Assembly: GCF_013390595.1 (NCBI RefSeq)
Contig: NZ_JACAWV010000003.1
Location: 124,001-188,000, forward strand
DNA length: 64,000 bases
Origin: Rhizobium sp. RM
GTDB taxonomy: Bacteria > Pseudomonadota > Alphaproteobacteria > Rhizobiales > Rhizobiaceae
Direction of reading: 5' to 3'
Shown: piece by piece, positions 36,371-46,101 of the stretch
Position numbering within the stretch: position 1 is the first letter of the stretch
Layout: each line of letters begins with the position of its first letter
Made by a program: the position numbers and the translations under genes
Notes under the pieces: model-generated
What the model was told of the DNA's origin: nothing
What the model saw: the letters and a program-made list of their open reading frames with translations, nothing else
Databases searched by the model: none

Positions 36371-37816
36371 TTAGCTATCCGCCGAAAGGCTGATCTGGCA
36401 ACCGGGATTCATGCGCAAATCCGGGTCAAACGCGGATTTCAGGTTGGTGATCATCTGGCGCTGCACGTCGGACAGGCGGCTTTCAAAGTCGCCGCGCTTC
36501 AGGCGGCCGATGCCATGCTCGGCACTGATGCTGCCGACGTAACGATCCAGCACCTCATTGACGAGGGTTTTGGATTTGTAGATGAGCGCTGTTCGTTCGT
36601 CCGGCGTCGAGCCGTTCGGCGGCAGAACGTTGAGGTGCACATTGCCGTCTCCGACATGCCCATAAGACACGGCAAGGCATTCCGGCAGGCGATCCGCCAG
36701 TTCGGCTTCAGCTTCAGCCACGAAGGCCGAGAGCTTCGAAAGCGGCACGGAAATGTCAGTGCGCATATGCGAGCCGCGCAGGGCCTGGCCCTCGTTCATG
36801 CCTTCGCGGAACAGCCAGAGCTGTTGCGCCTGCGCACGGGATGAGGCAATGACGCCGTCCAGCACCAGCCCGTCTTCCATGACACCTTCAAGGAAACGTC
36901 CCATCAGATCGGCCGTGTCGACCAGGCCCGAACCGGAAATCTCCATCAGCACATAGGCGGGATAATCCGCAGCAATCGGCATCTTGAGGTCGGGAATGGC
37001 TTCGATCGCCAGTGTGAAAGCCACCGGCGGCATGAATTCAAAAGCCGACATCAGGTCACAGCATTCACGGCGCGCGCGGCGATAAAGCTTGATGGCGTCA
37101 TCGAGCGAATTAAGGCCCAGCAGCGCTGTCTCGACGTGTTCAGGGTTAGGATAGAGTTTGACCGCAACGGCGGTAATGATGCCAAGCGTTCCTTCCGCGC
37201 CGATGAACAGTTGCTTGAGATCAATGCCGCGATTGTCCTTGCGCAATGTGGATAGGCCGTTCCAGATCGTGCCGTCCGGCAAAACAACTTCGAGGCCGAG
37301 AACCAGTTCGCGCGTCATGCCGTAGCGCAGCACGTTGATACCGCCGGCATTGGTTGAGACGTTGCCACCGATGCGGCAGCTACCCTGGGCTCCCAGTGAC
37401 AGCGGAAAGAACATGTCCTTGTCTTCGACGGCGTCCTTGAATTCCGAGAGGATGCATCCGGCTTCCACGACTGCGGAAAAATCGTCGCTGTCGATGGTGC
37501 GGATGGCATTCATGCGCTCGAGGCTGATGACGACCTGTCCTGCAGGTGCGTCGGGTGTTGCGCCCAGAACCAATCCGGTGTTGCCGCCTTGGGGAATGAT
37601 GGCAAGTTTCAGTTCAGCGCAGGCGCGAACGGCAGCAGAGACTTCTTCCGTCGAACGCGGACGAATGACGGCGACCGCCGAACTCGTCACGTCCCCGTGC
37701 CAGTCACGGCAGTAACGGGCTATATCCTCCTCTGCCGTCAGAAGCATTCCTTCTCCCAGCATGTTTTTCAACGAGAACCGCACTTCCGTCAGGTCGTTCT
37801 CGATCACGTTCTGCAT
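36371..37816 (-). CDS. FAD-linked oxidase, D-2-hydroxyacid (GlcD/D2HGDH) type
   Basis: A 481-aa VAO/PCMH-fold flavoprotein. The FAD-binding part has IRPRSTEEVSAAVRAC, PQGGNTGLVLGA, GSCRIGGNVSTNAGG and GAEGTLGIITAVAVKL. The C-terminal part has SYGHVGDGNVHLNV with metal-site histidines and SAEHGIGRLKRGDF. This pattern fits D-lactate, glycolate or D-2-hydroxyglutarate dehydrogenases. In this island it may oxidise a hydroxyacid intermediate; the substrate is not assigned. Start 37816 (MQNVIEN) is preferred to an ATG five codons earlier since GAGAGGG is close ahead, but the two are hard to separate. Divergent from denD. Confidence 0.88.
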   Translation of the reverse strand: MQNVIENDLTEVRFSLKNMLGEGMLLTAEEDIARYCRDWHGDVTSSAVAVIRPRSTEEVSAAVRACAELKLAIIPQGGNTGLVLGATPDAPAGQVVISLERMNAIRTIDSDDFSAVVEAGCILSEFKDAVEDKDMFFPLSLGAQGSCRIGGNVSTNAGGINVLRYGMTRELVLGLEVVLPDGTIWNGLSTLRKDNRGIDLKQLFIGAEGTLGIITAVAVKLYPNPEHVETALLGLNSLDDAIKLYRRARRECCDLMSAFEFMPPVAFTLAIEAIPDLKMPIAADYPAYVLMEISGSGLVDTADLMGRFLEGVMEDGLVLDGVIASSRAQAQQLWLFREGMNEGQALRGSHMRTDISVPLSKLSAFVAEAEAELADRLPECLAVSYGHVGDGNVHLNVLPPNGSTPDERTALIYKSKTLVNEVLDRYVGSISAEHGIGRLKRGDFESRLSDVQRQMITNLKSAFDPDLRMNPGCQISLSADS

Positions 37817-37918
37817 TCCACCCTCTCCCATGCCACCCGCTCAAGGTTGCGCATCAGGCCGTATTCGTGCCTGCTTTTGCCGGTTTGTTAAAAAATACTA
37901 TTTTCAAGCGGATCATAT

Positions 37919-37937
37919 AAGGTTATCAGACAACCTT
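37919..37937. promoter_or_regulatory. Inverted repeat and candidate GntR site between FAD oxidase and denD
   Basis: AAGGTT-ATCAGAC-AACCTT is a perfect 6-bp-arm repeat. Its centre on the minus strand reads TTGTCTGATAA, which matches the motif upstream of the FAH-TRAP operon. It is about 100 bp from either start codon, well placed to control both divergent units. Confidence 0.5.
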
Positions 37938-38027
37938 ACAAGCTAATTTATCGGCTTGCTGTCTCGATAGCGAGTCAGAGGTGTTTTTCGGTCCGGGAGA
38001 GTGACCGGATCAATGAGGAGGATAAAT

Positions 38028-39014
38028 ATGCATATCGCAATCATCGGAGCTGCCGGCATGGTTGGCCGTAAGCTGACCCAGCGTCTCGTCAAGGACGGCG
38101 CATTGGGCGGTAAGCCGATCGAAAAATTCACGCTGATCGACGTGTTCCAGGCTGATGCGCCGGCCGGTTTTTTCGGTGTAGTCGATACGCGTGCGGCCGA
38201 TCTTTCCGCGCCCGGCGAAGCCGAGAAGCTGGTGGAAGGTCGTCCTGATGTCATCTTCCATCTTGCCGCTATCGTGTCGGGTGAAGCCGAACTGGATTTC
38301 GACAAGGGATATCGCATCAACCTTGATGGCACGCGTTACCTTTTCGACGCCATCCGGATTGCCAACGGCAAGGACGGCTACAAGCCGCGCGTCGTTTTCA
38401 CCTCGTCGATCGCCGTTTTCGGTGCGCCGCTTCCTTACCCGATCCCGGATGAATTCCACACGACCCCGCTCACCAGCTACGGTACACAGAAGGCAATCTG
38501 CGAACTGCTGCTGTCGGATTACAGCCGTCGCGGTTTCTTTGACGGCATCGGTATTCGCCTGCCGACGATCTGCATTCGTCCCGGCAAACCGAATGCTGCC
38601 GCATCCGGTTTCTTCTCGAATATCCTGCGCGAGCCGCTGATTGGTCAGGAAGCGGTGTTGCCGGTTCCGGAAACCATTCGCCACTGGCACGCATCGCCAC
38701 GTTCGGCTGTCGGCTTCCTCATTCACGGCGCGACGATCGACGTGGAAAAGGTCGGTCCGCGTCGCAATCTTTCCATGCCGGGGCTCAGCGCCACTGTTGG
38801 CGAACAGATCGAAGCGCTTCGCAAGGTTGCTGGTGAAAAAGCTGTTTCCCTCATCCGTCGCGAACCGAATGAAATGATCATGCGCATGTGCGAAGGCTGG
38901 GCTCCCGGCTTCGAAGCCAAGCGTGCCCGCGAACTGGGCTTCACGGCAGAAAGCTCGTTCGAAGAAATCATTCAGGTTCATATCGAAGACGAACTCGGGG
39001 GCTCTTTGAAATGA
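38028..39014 (+). CDS. denD: D-erythronate dehydrogenase-like NAD-dependent SDR (DenD family)
   Basis: A 328-aa extended short-chain dehydrogenase/epimerase. The Rossmann motif is IIGAAGMVGRKL at the start, the Tyr-Lys pair is in YGTQKAICELL, and an active-site Ser lies in FTSSIAVFGAP. SGEAELDFDKGYRINLDGT and RLPTICIRPGKPNAAASGFFS are typical of the DenD group, whose characterised members oxidise D-erythronate with NAD+. ATG 38028 (MHIAIIG) has GAGGAGG eight bases ahead. It overlaps the next gene by four bases (ATGA). Since no OtnK or OtnC partner is nearby, its real substrate may differ. Confidence 0.85.
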   Translation: MHIAIIGAAGMVGRKLTQRLVKDGALGGKPIEKFTLIDVFQADAPAGFFGVVDTRAADLSAPGEAEKLVEGRPDVIFHLAAIVSGEAELDFDKGYRINLDGTRYLFDAIRIANGKDGYKPRVVFTSSIAVFGAPLPYPIPDEFHTTPLTSYGTQKAICELLLSDYSRRGFFDGIGIRLPTICIRPGKPNAAASGFFSNILREPLIGQEAVLPVPETIRHWHASPRSAVGFLIHGATIDVEKVGPRRNLSMPGLSATVGEQIEALRKVAGEKAVSLIRREPNEMIMRMCEGWAPGFEAKRARELGFTAESSFEEIIQVHIEDELGGSLK

Positions 39015-39913
39015 GTGTTGCCGGGGAGGAGAAGAAACAGTCTATCGCGTTCATCGGAACCGGCCTGATGGGCGGTCCGATGGCCCGGCGCTTGCTGGGC
39101 GCGGGGTTTGCCGTCAAGGTCTGGAACCGCAGTGTCGAGAAGGCCGAAGCGCTTGTTGCCGATGGTGCAGTGGTTGCAGCATCGCCGGCTGAGGCCGCCA
39201 GGGGCGCCGATGTCGTCATTACGATGTTGAGCGACGGCAAGGCGGTTGGTGAAGTCCTGTTTGAAACGGGCGTTGCCGAGGCATTGGAAAAGGGTGCTGT
39301 CGTTATCGACAGCAGCTCCATCGCTCCACCGATTGCACGCGAACATGCGTCGCGGCTGGAAGCGCTGGGTATTCGCCATATCGATGCGCCGGTGTCCGGC
39401 GGTGTGCCGGGTGCGACTGCAGGCACGCTCGCCATTATGGCGGGTGGTGACGAAGCAGTCGTTTCTTCTCTTGCCGATCTCTTTGCACCGATGGGACGCT
39501 TGACCTATGTCGGCCCTTCGGGTGCCGGGCAGCTTTGCAAACTTGCCAATCAGCAGATCGTCGCCATCACAATTGGCGCTGTTGCTGAGGCGATGATGCT
39601 GGTCGAGGCTGGTGGTGCATCGCGTGAAGGTTTCCGTAATGCGATCCGTGGCGGTTTTGCCGAAAGCCGTATTCTCGAGCTGCACGGCGAGCGGATGGTC
39701 AAGCGCAATTTTGTGCCCGGTGGTCCATCGAAATTCCAGCTCAAGGATTTGAATGGTGTACTTGTCACGGCAAAGGATCTGTCTCTGACACTTCCTCTGA
39801 CACAGCAGGTTACCCGCGAATTTGATGATTTCGTCGGCGACGGCGGAGCTGATATCGATCACAGCGGCATCCTGCTCTATCTCGAAAAACTCAACAACCG
39901 GGAACAGGGTTGA
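39011..39913 (+). CDS. Beta-hydroxyacid dehydrogenase, LtnD/3-hydroxyisobutyrate type
   Basis: A 300-aa NAD-dependent dehydrogenase. The dinucleotide motif [16 protein letters not shown] is at the N-terminus, the substrate-binding [16 protein letters not shown] in the middle, and the catalytic Lys in [15 protein letters not shown]. Relatives include L-threonate dehydrogenase (LtnD), tartronate semialdehyde reductase and 3-hydroxyisobutyrate dehydrogenase. The start is set by the ATGA overlap with denD; the stop overlaps the region of the next start, so denD, this gene and the dehydratase form a coupled operon. Confidence 0.88.
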   Translation: MSVAGEEKKQSIAFIGTGLMGGPMARRLLGAGFAVKVWNRSVEKAEALVADGAVVAASPAEAARGADVVITMLSDGKAVGEVLFETGVAEALEKGAVVIDSSSIAPPIAREHASRLEALGIRHIDAPVSGGVPGATAGTLAIMAGGDEAVVSSLADLFAPMGRLTYVGPSGAGQLCKLANQQIVAITIGAVAEAMMLVEAGGASREGFRNAIRGGFAESRILELHGERMVKRNFVPGGPSKFQLKDLNGVLVTAKDLSLTLPLTQQVTREFDDFVGDGGADIDHSGILLYLEKLNNREQG

Positions 39914-39921
39914 GACCAGCC

Positions 39922-41706
39922 ATGGCCTATGACATCACACAGAAGCGCCGCCTGCGTTCACAGGACTGGTTTGACAATCCTGATCACCTTGACCTGACTG
40001 CGCTTTATCTCGAGCGCTTCATGAACTACGGCGTGACACCGGAAGAGCTTCGCTCTGGTAAACCGGTGATCGGTATTGCGCAGAGCGGCAGCGACCTGAC
40101 GCCGTGCAATCGCGTTCACGTCGAACTCGTGAAGCGTGTGCGCGACGGTATTCGCGATGCTGGCGGTATTCCGATCGAGTTTCCTACCCATCCGATGTTC
40201 GAGAATTGCAAACGCCCAACTGCGGCGCTTGATCGAAACCTCGCTTACCTCAGCCTGGTGGAAGTGCTTTACGGTTACCCGCTTGATGGTGTCGTTCTGA
40301 CAACGGGTTGCGACAAGACCACGCCGTCGGCGTTGATGGCGGCGAGCACGGTCGATATTCCGGCCATCGTGCTCTCCGGTGGCCCGATGCTCGACGGGTA
40401 CCACGAGGGTGATCTCGTCGGTTCCGGTACGGTGATCTGGCGTATGCGCCGCAAATTTGGTGCCGGTGAAATCACCCGCGAGGAATTCCTGCAGGCGGCG
40501 CTGGAATCTGCACCGTCGGTCGGTCACTGCAACACCATGGGTACCGCATCCACGATGAATGCGATGGCGGAAGCACTCGGCATGTCGCTGACCGGCTGTG
40601 GCGCAATCCCGGCGGCTTACCGCGAACGCGGCCAGATGGCCTATCGCACGGGGATTCGTTCCGTCGAACTGGTGCTCGAGAACATCAAGCCGTCCGATAT
40701 CCTGACACGCGAAGCGTTTCTCAACGCGATCCGCGTCAACTCGGCCATCGGTGGATCGACGAATGCGCAGCCACATCTTGCTGCGATGGCGAAACACGCC
40801 GGGGTCGAACTTCGTGAAGAAGACTGGCAGGTCCACGGTTACGACATTCCGCTTCTGGCCAATGTTCAGCCCGCCGGTAAATGGCTCGGTGAAAAATATC
40901 ATCGCGCAGGCGGAACGCCGGCGATCATGTGGGAACTTCTGAAAGCGGGCAAGCTCGACGGAAACTGTCCGACCGTGACCGGCAAGACCATGGCGGAAAA
41001 CCTTGAAGGCCGGGAATCATCCGACCGCGACGTGATCCTGCCTTATGATCAGCCGCTCAAGGAACGTGCCGGCTTCCTGGTGCTCAAAGGGAACCTGTTT
41101 GACTTCGCGATCATGAAGACAAGCGTGATCTCGGCGGAGTTCCGACAGCGTTATCTCAGCGAACCAGGCCGTGAAGGCGTGTTCGAAGGCAAATGCGTGG
41201 TGTTCGACGGTTCGGAGGACTATCACGCCCGGATCAACGATCCGGCACTTGATATCGATGAACGTACCATTCTTGTTATCAGAGGTGCGGGTCCGCTCGG
41301 CTGGCCAGGGTCGGCTGAAGTCGTGAACATGCAGCCGCCGGATGCGCTTTTGAAAAAGGGGATCACCAGCCTCCCAACAATCGGTGATGGACGCCAGTCG
41401 GGAACTGCAGACAGCCCGTCGATCCTGAATGCCTCTCCGGAAAGTGCGGCGGGCGGCGGTCTTGCGTGGCTCAGGACAGGCGATGTCATTCGCATCGACT
41501 TCAACCAGGGCCAGTGCAACATGCTGGTGTCCGACGAAGAAATCGCAGCACGCAAAGCGGACGGCATTCCGGTCGTTCCGGCCGATGCGACGCCATGGCA
41601 GCGCATCTACCGAAAGTCGGTGACACAGCTTTCCGACGGTGCGGTTCTGGATGGCGCAGCCGATTTCCGCAGGATTGCAGAAAAGATGCCGCGGCATAAC
41701 CATTGA
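39922..41706 (+). CDS. IlvD/Edd-family aldonate (arabonate/xylonate-type) dehydratase
   Basis: A 594-aa iron-sulphur dehydratase that converts an aldonic acid to the 2-keto-3-deoxy acid. Three Cys stand at 62 (SDLTPCN), 130 ([11 protein letters not shown]) and 203 ([12 protein letters not shown]). The spacing 68 and 73 equals that of the [2Fe-2S] ligands Cys59, Cys127 and Cys200 of Rhizobium leguminosarum L-arabonate dehydratase, so this is the sugar-acid subgroup and not IlvD proper. The start ATG 39922 (MAYDITQ) follows the previous stop by eight bases. With the FAH enzyme it supplies two successive dehydration steps toward 2-oxoglutarate semialdehyde. Confidence 0.92.
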   Translation: MAYDITQKRRLRSQDWFDNPDHLDLTALYLERFMNYGVTPEELRSGKPVIGIAQSGSDLTPCNRVHVELVKRVRDGIRDAGGIPIEFPTHPMFENCKRPTAALDRNLAYLSLVEVLYGYPLDGVVLTTGCDKTTPSALMAASTVDIPAIVLSGGPMLDGYHEGDLVGSGTVIWRMRRKFGAGEITREEFLQAALESAPSVGHCNTMGTASTMNAMAEALGMSLTGCGAIPAAYRERGQMAYRTGIRSVELVLENIKPSDILTREAFLNAIRVNSAIGGSTNAQPHLAAMAKHAGVELREEDWQVHGYDIPLLANVQPAGKWLGEKYHRAGGTPAIMWELLKAGKLDGNCPTVTGKTMAENLEGRESSDRDVILPYDQPLKERAGFLVLKGNLFDFAIMKTSVISAEFRQRYLSEPGREGVFEGKCVVFDGSEDYHARINDPALDIDERTILVIRGAGPLGWPGSAEVVNMQPPDALLKKGITSLPTIGDGRQSGTADSPSILNASPESAAGGGLAWLRTGDVIRIDFNQGQCNMLVSDEEIAARKADGIPVVPADATPWQRIYRKSVTQLSDGAVLDGAADFRRIAEKMPRHNH

Positions 41707-41717
41707 TATCGATCGAG

Positions 41718-41748
41718 AAAAATCCCCGGCCAAGCCGGGGATTTTTTT
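41718..41748 (+). terminator. Terminator after the dehydratase gene
   Basis: A long stem (AAAAATCCCCGGC / GCCGGGGATTTTT, loop CAA) and a T-run, 12 bp past the stop. It marks the right end of the sugar-acid island. Confidence 0.92.
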
Positions 41749-41824
41749 GTTTCAGGCGGTTTCGTAACGCGATTCGGCCTCTTAATGTTCGCAACTGCAA
41801 ATCAGCAGCACGGGAGCAAAAAAG

Positions 41825-42799
41825 ATGACGAATATTGCGATGATTGAAGCGGCGCGCGAACGTATCGGTAAAAACGCAGTGCGTACCCCGTTGCTGTCGT
41901 CGCATTTTCTGGATGAGATTGCTGGCCGCAAATTATACGTGAAGGCAGAGTGCCTGCAGAAGACGGGTTCCTTCAAGTTTCGCGGTGGCTGGTCGGCGGT
42001 CTCAGGTCTGCCTGCGGATGTGCGAACCAAAGGCGTGATCGCTTTTTCCTCCGGCAATCATGCTCAGGGTGTTGCTCTGGCCGCTCGTCTGCATGGGGTA
42101 CCGTCGGTTATCATTATGCCCTCCGATGCGCCGAAGATCAAAATCGACAATACGCGTGCCTATGGTGCCGAGGTCGTTTTGTATGACAGAGCGAACGAAG
42201 ACCGTGACGCGATCGGCGACCGGCTGTCACGCGAGCGCGGGTTGACGCTCATCAAGCCATTCGACGAGCCACTGGTGATCGCCGGGCAGGGGACAGCAGG
42301 TCTTGAAATCGCCGAACAGGGTGCTGAACTGGGCATCGGTGCGGCTGAGGTTCTTGTCCCGTGTGGCGGCGGCGGGCTGACCTCGGGCATTGCTCTTGCA
42401 CTGGATGCCAAAGCTCCGACGTACAGGGTCCGTACCTGCGAACCGGAGCACTTTGATGATGTCGCGCGTTCGCTTGCAGCAGGCAAGATCGAGCGCAATG
42501 CCAGCACATCCGGCTCTCTCTGCGATGCGATCATGACACCACAGCCTGGAAACATCACCTTCCCGCTCATGGCGGCTCTGTGCGGCGAAGGAATTGCCGT
42601 CTCCGAGGACGAAGCGCTTCGCGCCATGGTTCTGGCCTTCAACAGACTGAAGATCGTTGTGGAACCGGGTGGAGCCGTGGCGCTTGCCGCCGCGCTTTTC
42701 CATGGAAGCGAATTGACGGGTGATACCGTGATTGCCGTTGCCTCGGGTGGCAACGTCGATCCGGCGATCATGGCAAACGCGCTTTCCCGTTTTGGCTGA
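41825..42799 (+). CDS. Serine/threonine dehydratase-type PLP enzyme
   Basis: A 324-aa fold-type II PLP enzyme. The PLP Lys is Lys51 in GSFKFRGG, the Asn-type loop is FSSGNHAQGVALAA, and the phosphate-binding glycine loop is PCGGGGLTSG. It lacks a C-terminal ACT domain, so it resembles catabolic threonine dehydratase, serine racemase or 3-hydroxyaspartate dehydratase more than biosynthetic IlvA. The true substrate cannot be read off. It has its own promoter after the terminator at 41718-41748. Its stop lies three bases from the stop of the convergent flavoprotein gene. Confidence 0.87.
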   Translation: MTNIAMIEAARERIGKNAVRTPLLSSHFLDEIAGRKLYVKAECLQKTGSFKFRGGWSAVSGLPADVRTKGVIAFSSGNHAQGVALAARLHGVPSVIIMPSDAPKIKIDNTRAYGAEVVLYDRANEDRDAIGDRLSRERGLTLIKPFDEPLVIAGQGTAGLEIAEQGAELGIGAAEVLVPCGGGGLTSGIALALDAKAPTYRVRTCEPEHFDDVARSLAAGKIERNASTSGSLCDAIMTPQPGNITFPLMAALCGEGIAVSEDEALRAMVLAFNRLKIVVEPGGAVALAAALFHGSELTGDTVIAVASGGNVDPAIMANALSRFG

Positions 42800-42802
42800 A
42801 TG

Positions 42803-43903
42803 TCAGGCCAGTTTCCCGGCAACATCGTGAGCAATGGCCAGCGAGGCCGTGAGCCCCGGACTTTCTATACCAAAGAGATTGACGAGGCCCGGAAGCCCAT
42901 GTGCTTCCGGTCCGTCGATCCGGAAATCCATGGCGGGGTCATTCGGACCTGAAATCTTTGGACGGATGCCAGAATAAGCGGGGATCAACGCATTTTCTGG
43001 CAGCCCCGGCCAATAACGTCGTATTGCTTCGCCAAAACCGCTCATACGCTCGGGATTAACGGCATAGTCTATGCCGTCCACCCATTCGACATCGGGACCA
43101 AAGCGTGCCTGCCCAGCCAGATCGAGTGTGAGATGAACGCCAAGGCCGTGCGTCTGCGGCGCGGGGTATATGAGCCGTGAGAAAGGCTGTTTGCCGGAAA
43201 GCGCAAAATAGCTTCCTTTTGCATAGCGCGCCATCGGGACGGTGTCATGCTGTAGCCCATCGATCTTTGCGGCGATTGACGGCGCGAAAAGCCCAGCCGA
43301 ATTGACGAGGAACCGGCACGTCAGGCTCATCGGCTCCTTGCCACCGACATGGACACGGAAGCCGTTGCTGACCGTTTCTGCAGCAAGAAAAGGCGCGTTG
43401 AGGGCCAGCGCCGCGCCATGATCTTCCGCGTCGCCCAACAGTGCGAGCATATAGCCATGACTGTCTATAATTCCCGTCGACGGGGAAAACAGCGCAGCCG
43501 TACAGGACAAGGCGGGTTCAAGCAGAAGTGCTTTTTGCCTATCGATCAGCTCCAGATCACCACAACCATTGGCTTGGCCCTTGTTCTTGAGGCCGACAAG
43601 CAGGTCTGCTTCCCCATCGTCAGTGGCGACGATCAGCTTGCCGCAACGACGGTGGGCGACGCCATGGCTTTGGCAGAAGGCATAAAGCCGATGCTTTCCA
43701 TCGACACAAAGACGGGCCTTGAGGCTTCCTTGCGGATAATAAAGCCCTGCGTGAATAACCTCGCTGTTGCGGGAGGACGTTGCTGAGCCGAACTCCGCTT
43801 CGCTCTCGAGGATGATAACGGAGAAGCCGCGCATTGCCAGCTCGCGTGCCGTGGCCAGTCCGATGACACCGGCGCCAATGATGACTGCATCTATATCGGT
43901 CAT
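42803..43903 (-). CDS. FAD-dependent oxidoreductase, L-2-hydroxyglutarate oxidase (LhgO)-like
   Basis: A 366-aa DAO-fold flavoprotein. The FAD motif [19 protein letters not shown] is at the N-terminus, followed by [18 protein letters not shown], the hallmark of the L2HGDH/LhgO group, and the late [10 protein letters not shown] and [15 protein letters not shown], which close the FAD site. The start at 43903 (MTDIDAV) is supported by GGGAAG ahead and by the position of the FAD motif. The substrate is probably an L-2-hydroxyacid; L-2-hydroxyglutarate is the best guess. It converges on the PLP enzyme with no terminator between. Confidence 0.87.
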   Translation of the reverse strand: MTDIDAVIIGAGVIGLATARELAMRGFSVIILESEAEFGSATSSRNSEVIHAGLYYPQGSLKARLCVDGKHRLYAFCQSHGVAHRRCGKLIVATDDGEADLLVGLKNKGQANGCGDLELIDRQKALLLEPALSCTAALFSPSTGIIDSHGYMLALLGDAEDHGAALALNAPFLAAETVSNGFRVHVGGKEPMSLTCRFLVNSAGLFAPSIAAKIDGLQHDTVPMARYAKGSYFALSGKQPFSRLIYPAPQTHGLGVHLTLDLAGQARFGPDVEWVDGIDYAVNPERMSGFGEAIRRYWPGLPENALIPAYSGIRPKISGPNDPAMDFRIDGPEAHGLPGLVNLFGIESPGLTASLAIAHDVAGKLA

Positions 43904-44127
43904 TGGCTTCCCGTTTTTTGATGGCTCGAACCGAATTCCCGCTAAAGCGTTTATATCGCGCCATGGGTAGATTGATGCGTTTCGACAGGCAAGTCGCAAT
44001 CCGATTTTTCCCTTTGGGCCAATCTTATGGAATTTTATCTCTACTGAAATAGTGGGGAATAGCGATAATCTTTACCAAGATAAGCGAGTGGCCACCTCGG
44101 TGGATCAATGAGGCAAAGGAGCGCGAA

Positions 44128-44271
44128 ATGTCTTATTCCAAGACCGGAAAAGTCAAAGACTTCGTTCCGCAATCCCACGCACAGCGCAACTGGCGTGACA
44201 CGGTTCACACTGCGCTGGTCGGCGTCTGTTTCGCTTTTGTCGCAGCAGTCATTTTCGGCTTCGTTCCCTGA
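44128..44271 (+). CDS. 47-aa predicted single-span membrane protein
   Basis: A short gene beginning ATG 44128 with AAAGGAG seven bases ahead and ending TGA 44271, followed by a strong terminator. The product starts MSYSKTGKVKDFVPQ, a polar and basic stretch of about 27 residues, and ends with one hydrophobic helix (TALVGVCFAFVAAVIFGF). It should sit in the inner membrane, tail inside or out by the positive-inside rule (N-terminus in the cytoplasm). I do not recognise a family. The clear ribosome site, stand-alone position and terminator argue that it is real. Confidence 0.75.
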   Translation: MSYSKTGKVKDFVPQSHAQRNWRDTVHTALVGVCFAFVAAVIFGFVP

Positions 44272-44297
44272 TCCTCCCATATTCCGGGAAACCGAAG

Positions 44298-44331
44298 AAA
44301 AAGGCCAGTCGCTCCTCCGACTGGCCTTTTT
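44298..44331. terminator. Bidirectional terminator, small membrane protein / M20 gene
   Basis: AAAAAGGCCAGTCG-CTCCTC-CGACTGGCCTTTTT, a 14-bp stem with T-runs on both strands between convergent genes. Confidence 0.93.
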
Positions 44332-44340
44332 CATTTGATG

Positions 44341-45519
44341 TCAGCGCTTGAGGTAATCTTCCGCCAGTTCGACCCAGAACGAGGTTCCGATTGGCAGAAT
44401 CTCGTCGTTGAAGTCGAACTTCGGGTGATGCAGAGGCGGATCGTTATCGGTACGGGCCGTTCCGAGGAAGAAATAACAACCTGGCCGTTTCTCCAGCATA
44501 TAGGCGAAATCTTCAGCGCCCATCGACGGACGTGGCATTTCGGCGACGTTTTCGGCTCCGGCAAATCGCTTTGCCAGTTCGTTGACGTAGTCGGTCTCAG
44601 CCTTGTGATTGATCGTGGCGTTGTAACCACGTTCGTACTCGATGGTCACGCTCATGCCGTAGCTCGCCGCCTGGCCCTCGGCGATGGAGCGGATACGCTT
44701 TTCGAGCTCGTCGCGAACGCCCGGATCGAAGGAGCGGATTGTCAGCAGCATTTCTGCGGTTTCCGGAATGACATTGCTTGCGATCCCGGCGTGAAATGCC
44801 CCCACGGTCACAACGGCGGAGAGTTGCGGATGGATGTTGCGGGAAACCACCGTCTGCAACGCCATGATGATGCTGGCACCCGCCACGATGGGGTCAGCTG
44901 CAGCTTGGGGTTCTGCACCATGGCCACCGTAGCCATTCACCGTGATCCTGCATTCGTCGACGGCTGCCAGGATCGGACCTTCACGCAGCACGAACTGACC
45001 AAAAGGCAGGCCGGGATCGTTATGAAGGGCGAAGACAGCGTCGCAGGGGAAGCGCTCAAAAAGGCCATCCTCGATCATGATGCGGGCGCCGCCAAAATTT
45101 TCTTCCGCCGGCTGAAAGATCAGATGCAGCTTCCCGTCGAAGTTCTTGCGTTCAGCGATGATTTTAGCCGCACCGAGCAACATGGCGGTGTGGCCGTCAT
45201 GTCCGCAGGCATGCATGACGCCCTGATTTTCACTGGCGTAGTCGGCGCCGGTTTCTTCATGAATGGGCAAGGCGTCAATGTCTGCACGAATGCCGAGCGT
45301 GCGCGTCCCGCTGCCATTGCGCAGCGTGGCGACAACTCCGGTGCCGGCAAGGCCGCGTGTGACGTCGTAGCCCATGGCAACAAGTTGGTCGGCAATGAAG
45401 TCTGACGTCTGGTGCTCGGAAAGGCCGATTTCGGGATGCCGGTGAAGATGATGCCGGATCGCGACCACCTCTGGCATATGGTTGGCGAATGCGCTGCTGT
45501 TTCCGGTTTGTCTGGTCAT
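44341..45519 (-). CDS. M20-family amidohydrolase (aminoacylase/hippurate hydrolase type)
   Basis: A 392-aa zinc-type peptidase-family amidohydrolase. Metal-site motifs are IRADIDALPI, MHACGHDGHTAMLLGAA and FQPAEENFGGA (the double Glu holds the general base). The dimerisation lid lies in the middle (GYGGHGAEPQAAADPI), and a late His is in PPLHHPKFDFND. Relatives cleave N-acyl amino acids, hippurate or indole-acetyl conjugates. No nearby gene narrows the substrate. Confidence 0.92.
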   Translation of the reverse strand: MTRQTGNSSAFANHMPEVVAIRHHLHRHPEIGLSEHQTSDFIADQLVAMGYDVTRGLAGTGVVATLRNGSGTRTLGIRADIDALPIHEETGADYASENQGVMHACGHDGHTAMLLGAAKIIAERKNFDGKLHLIFQPAEENFGGARIMIEDGLFERFPCDAVFALHNDPGLPFGQFVLREGPILAAVDECRITVNGYGGHGAEPQAAADPIVAGASIIMALQTVVSRNIHPQLSAVVTVGAFHAGIASNVIPETAEMLLTIRSFDPGVRDELEKRIRSIAEGQAASYGMSVTIEYERGYNATINHKAETDYVNELAKRFAGAENVAEMPRPSMGAEDFAYMLEKRPGCYFFLGTARTDNDPPLHHPKFDFNDEILPIGTSFWVELAEDYLKR

Positions 45520-46101
45520 CGTGCGGTTCCGTTACCTTGCTTTTAGACCCTTCCATAACAGCAATGTTGCGAGCGCGTAAATGCCGAATAGGGGTAGGCC
45601 GGTGGGCCTAAAATTGACGGTGTTACGGTTTGGATCGAAAGCCTGGAAACATCGCTTGCATCGGCCCGAAACCGGTGGCATGGAACTGGTTGGCGATGCA
45701 AGGCGTTACGTCTTTTCGGTGGCAAGGATACGGGGCAATCCCGCTTTTTGCCGGAATGGGAAGACGGAAAAGGGGAAGCCGCCTTGCTGACGTTGTTTTC
45801 GCTTTGGGGGAGCATGCGAAATCCGTATGGAACGACCAAGTTTTGGGGCTCGTCCTTTCCGGTTTTTCTCACGAATATCCGCCAGCTATGGAATTTGAGT
45901 GCTTCAGGCCTGCATGCAGCAGGCTTTAGGCTGAGCGGTGAAACGGGCGCGGGAATGCGCCACGTTTTTTGCCGGTTCAGCAAAGGTTCATGAAGAACGC
46001 GACATATAACTGCGGTTTTGTTTTCATGATGCTTTCAGCAATATGATGCAAATGCCGAGCAAGACGAGCAACGCACCTAAACCGTTTTAGAATACGAGCC
46101 G
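45520..46101. other. 582-bp intergenic region upstream of chvB
   Basis: No convincing gene seen. Open frames here have no family features and atypical composition. Visible structures are TAGGCC-GGTG-GGCCTA (45595-45610), GCCTGC-ATGCA-GCAGGC followed by TTT (45908-45924), and an AT-rich stretch (46000-46100) just ahead of the chvB ATG that probably holds its promoter. The chvB start lacks a clear Shine-Dalgarno. Confidence 0.55.

Noticed and set aside
44108..44338. 76-codon frame overlapping the small membrane protein gene
   Set aside because: Different frame, runs through the terminator hairpin; the 47-aa frame has the ribosome site and membrane helix.
45581..45993. Overlapping short frames upstream of chvB
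   Set aside because: No ribosome sites, no domain, mutually overlapping; treated as non-coding.
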